Of a stretch of DNA of 35,790 nucleotides, positions 35,302 through 35,790 are shown in pieces. The number at the start of each line of letters is the position of its first letter. The stretch's first letter is position 1. Origin of the DNA: Armatimonadota bacterium (lineage in GTDB: Bacteria > Armatimonadota > UBA10988); the NCBI GenBank assembly GCA_016235455.1, contig JACRKZ010000131.1, positions 1 to 35,790 on the forward strand, written 5' to 3'. The translations under genes were made by a program, and so were the position numbers. Below the pieces are notes generated by a model. It worked only from the letters and a program-made list of their open reading frames with translations. It was not told the origin of the DNA and ran no database searches.

Positions 35302-35330
35302 TTGCGCGCCCCGTGGCGGGAGATTATAGT
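35302..35330 (+). promoter_or_regulatory. Sigma70-type promoter before the transposase ORF
   Basis: TTGCGC (35302-35307) and TATAGT (35325-35330) are 17 bp apart. The start of the transposase ORF is 65 bp downstream. The rest of the 35217-35395 gap shows only short palindromes (for example TGCCC/GGGCA at 35349-35363). I could not identify terminal inverted repeats. Confidence 0.6.
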
Positions 35331-35395
35331 TGAAAGGTCTGAACCGAGTGCCCTAGGGGGGCATCCGGCACGTTCCGCTAACAAAGGGGGCGAAC

Positions 35396-35749
35396 GTGGT
35401 TACGAATGGCACGTTGCATCTTGATCTGATGTGCTGGCAGATCCCCGACGAGATCTGGGAGAGCTGCCAGGACGTCTTGCACCGCTACGACCCACCGCGC
35501 ATCACCGGCCGCAAGCGCATTGCGCAACGGCTGGCGCTGAGCGGGGTGTTGTACCACCTGCACACCGGCTGTTGCTGGAACCGGCTGCCTCGGCAGTTCG
35601 GCGACGACAGCTCGGTCCATCGCACGCTCCAGCGCTGGAAGCGCTCTGGGGCCTGGGAGGAGATGCGCGCCATTCTACGTGGCGCGGGTCTGCTCATGTT
35701 GCCCGAGGAGCGCAACGAGCGCATCGACGTCACGGCGTCGGTCAGTTAG
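35396..35749 (+). CDS. IS5-type transposase N-terminal (DUF4096) ORF, orfA-like or truncated
   Basis: This 117-residue protein starts at GTG 35396 after AAAGGGGG, a strong ribosome site. It matches the helix-turn-helix DUF4096 part of IS5/IS4-type transposases: QIPDEIWESCQDVL, GRKRIAQRLALSGVLYHLHTGCCWNRLPRQFG in outline, and SSVHRTLQRWKRSGAWEEM. No DDE catalytic residues are present before the stop at 35747-35749. The window ends 41 bases later, so a second, frameshifted catalytic ORF cannot be judged. The terminal residues (ERIDVTASVS) do not look like the family. It may be the first ORF of a two-ORF element, or a relic. It sits next to the secreted-protein operon. Confidence 0.8.
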   Translation: MVTNGTLHLDLMCWQIPDEIWESCQDVLHRYDPPRITGRKRIAQRLALSGVLYHLHTGCCWNRLPRQFGDDSSVHRTLQRWKRSGAWEEMRAILRGAGLLMLPEERNERIDVTASVS

Positions 35750-35790
35750 TTGCACGCGCGGCTTGAATTCGGCGCGCTGGGCAACGATAA

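Overview
The window is about 35.8 kb of GC-rich DNA from a free-living, diderm (Gram-negative-type) bacterium. BamA, a TamB-type protein and a Skp/OmpH chaperone require an outer membrane. Tat-exported Gfo/Idh/MocA oxidoreductases, a GH2 glycosidase and a uronate-isomerase-like enzyme suggest a sugar-degrading heterotroph. The gene content would suit Armatimonadota, Planctomycetota or a related uncultured phylum, but there is no rRNA or other marker, so the phylum is not settled. Coding density is high, genes overlap or abut, GTG starts are frequent, and sigma70-like promoters with exact 17-bp spacers can be read in several intergenic gaps.

Left part (1-13,010), a mosaic of single genes and short operons: the 5' part of a GH2 glycosidase running off the left edge (-); a small DUF6174-like lipoprotein (+); a stem-loop built from CAGATT repeats; a Tat-exported Gfo/Idh/MocA oxidoreductase and an Eis-like acetyltransferase (-); a GAF/HD-GYP signalling protein (+) whose stop shares a CTAG with the stop of a 1205-residue exported protein (-) of CsgG/TolB-like, BNR-like and CARDB-like parts; a beta-phosphoglucomutase-type HAD phosphatase and a uronate-isomerase-like protein (+); a Fur-family regulator with a DUF2203 gene (-); and polyphosphate kinase 2 (+), divergent from fur across a gap holding a TTGACA element and a 6-1-6 palindrome.

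Middle and right part (13,011-32,801): a membrane H+-pyrophosphatase of the K+-independent type (-) is divergent from a long run of plus-strand genes, ATP-dependent phosphofructokinase, ComF, a 2852-residue TamB-type protein, two beta-propeller lipoproteins, an ECF sigma factor, BamA and an OmpH/Skp-like chaperone. The first five are tightly packed (gaps of 20 bp or less, one 4-bp overlap). The run ends at a 12-bp hairpin. It joins glycolysis to outer-membrane assembly and carries its own sigma factor, a layout that recalls the E. coli sigmaE control of bamA and skp, but in cis.

Far right (32,761-35,790): a minus-strand operon of a secreted protein of unknown function, a LysE-type exporter and a DUF123 GIY-YIG-like protein; then a short IS5-type transposase (DUF4096) ORF with its own good promoter at the window edge. 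No tRNA, rRNA or CRISPR array was seen.
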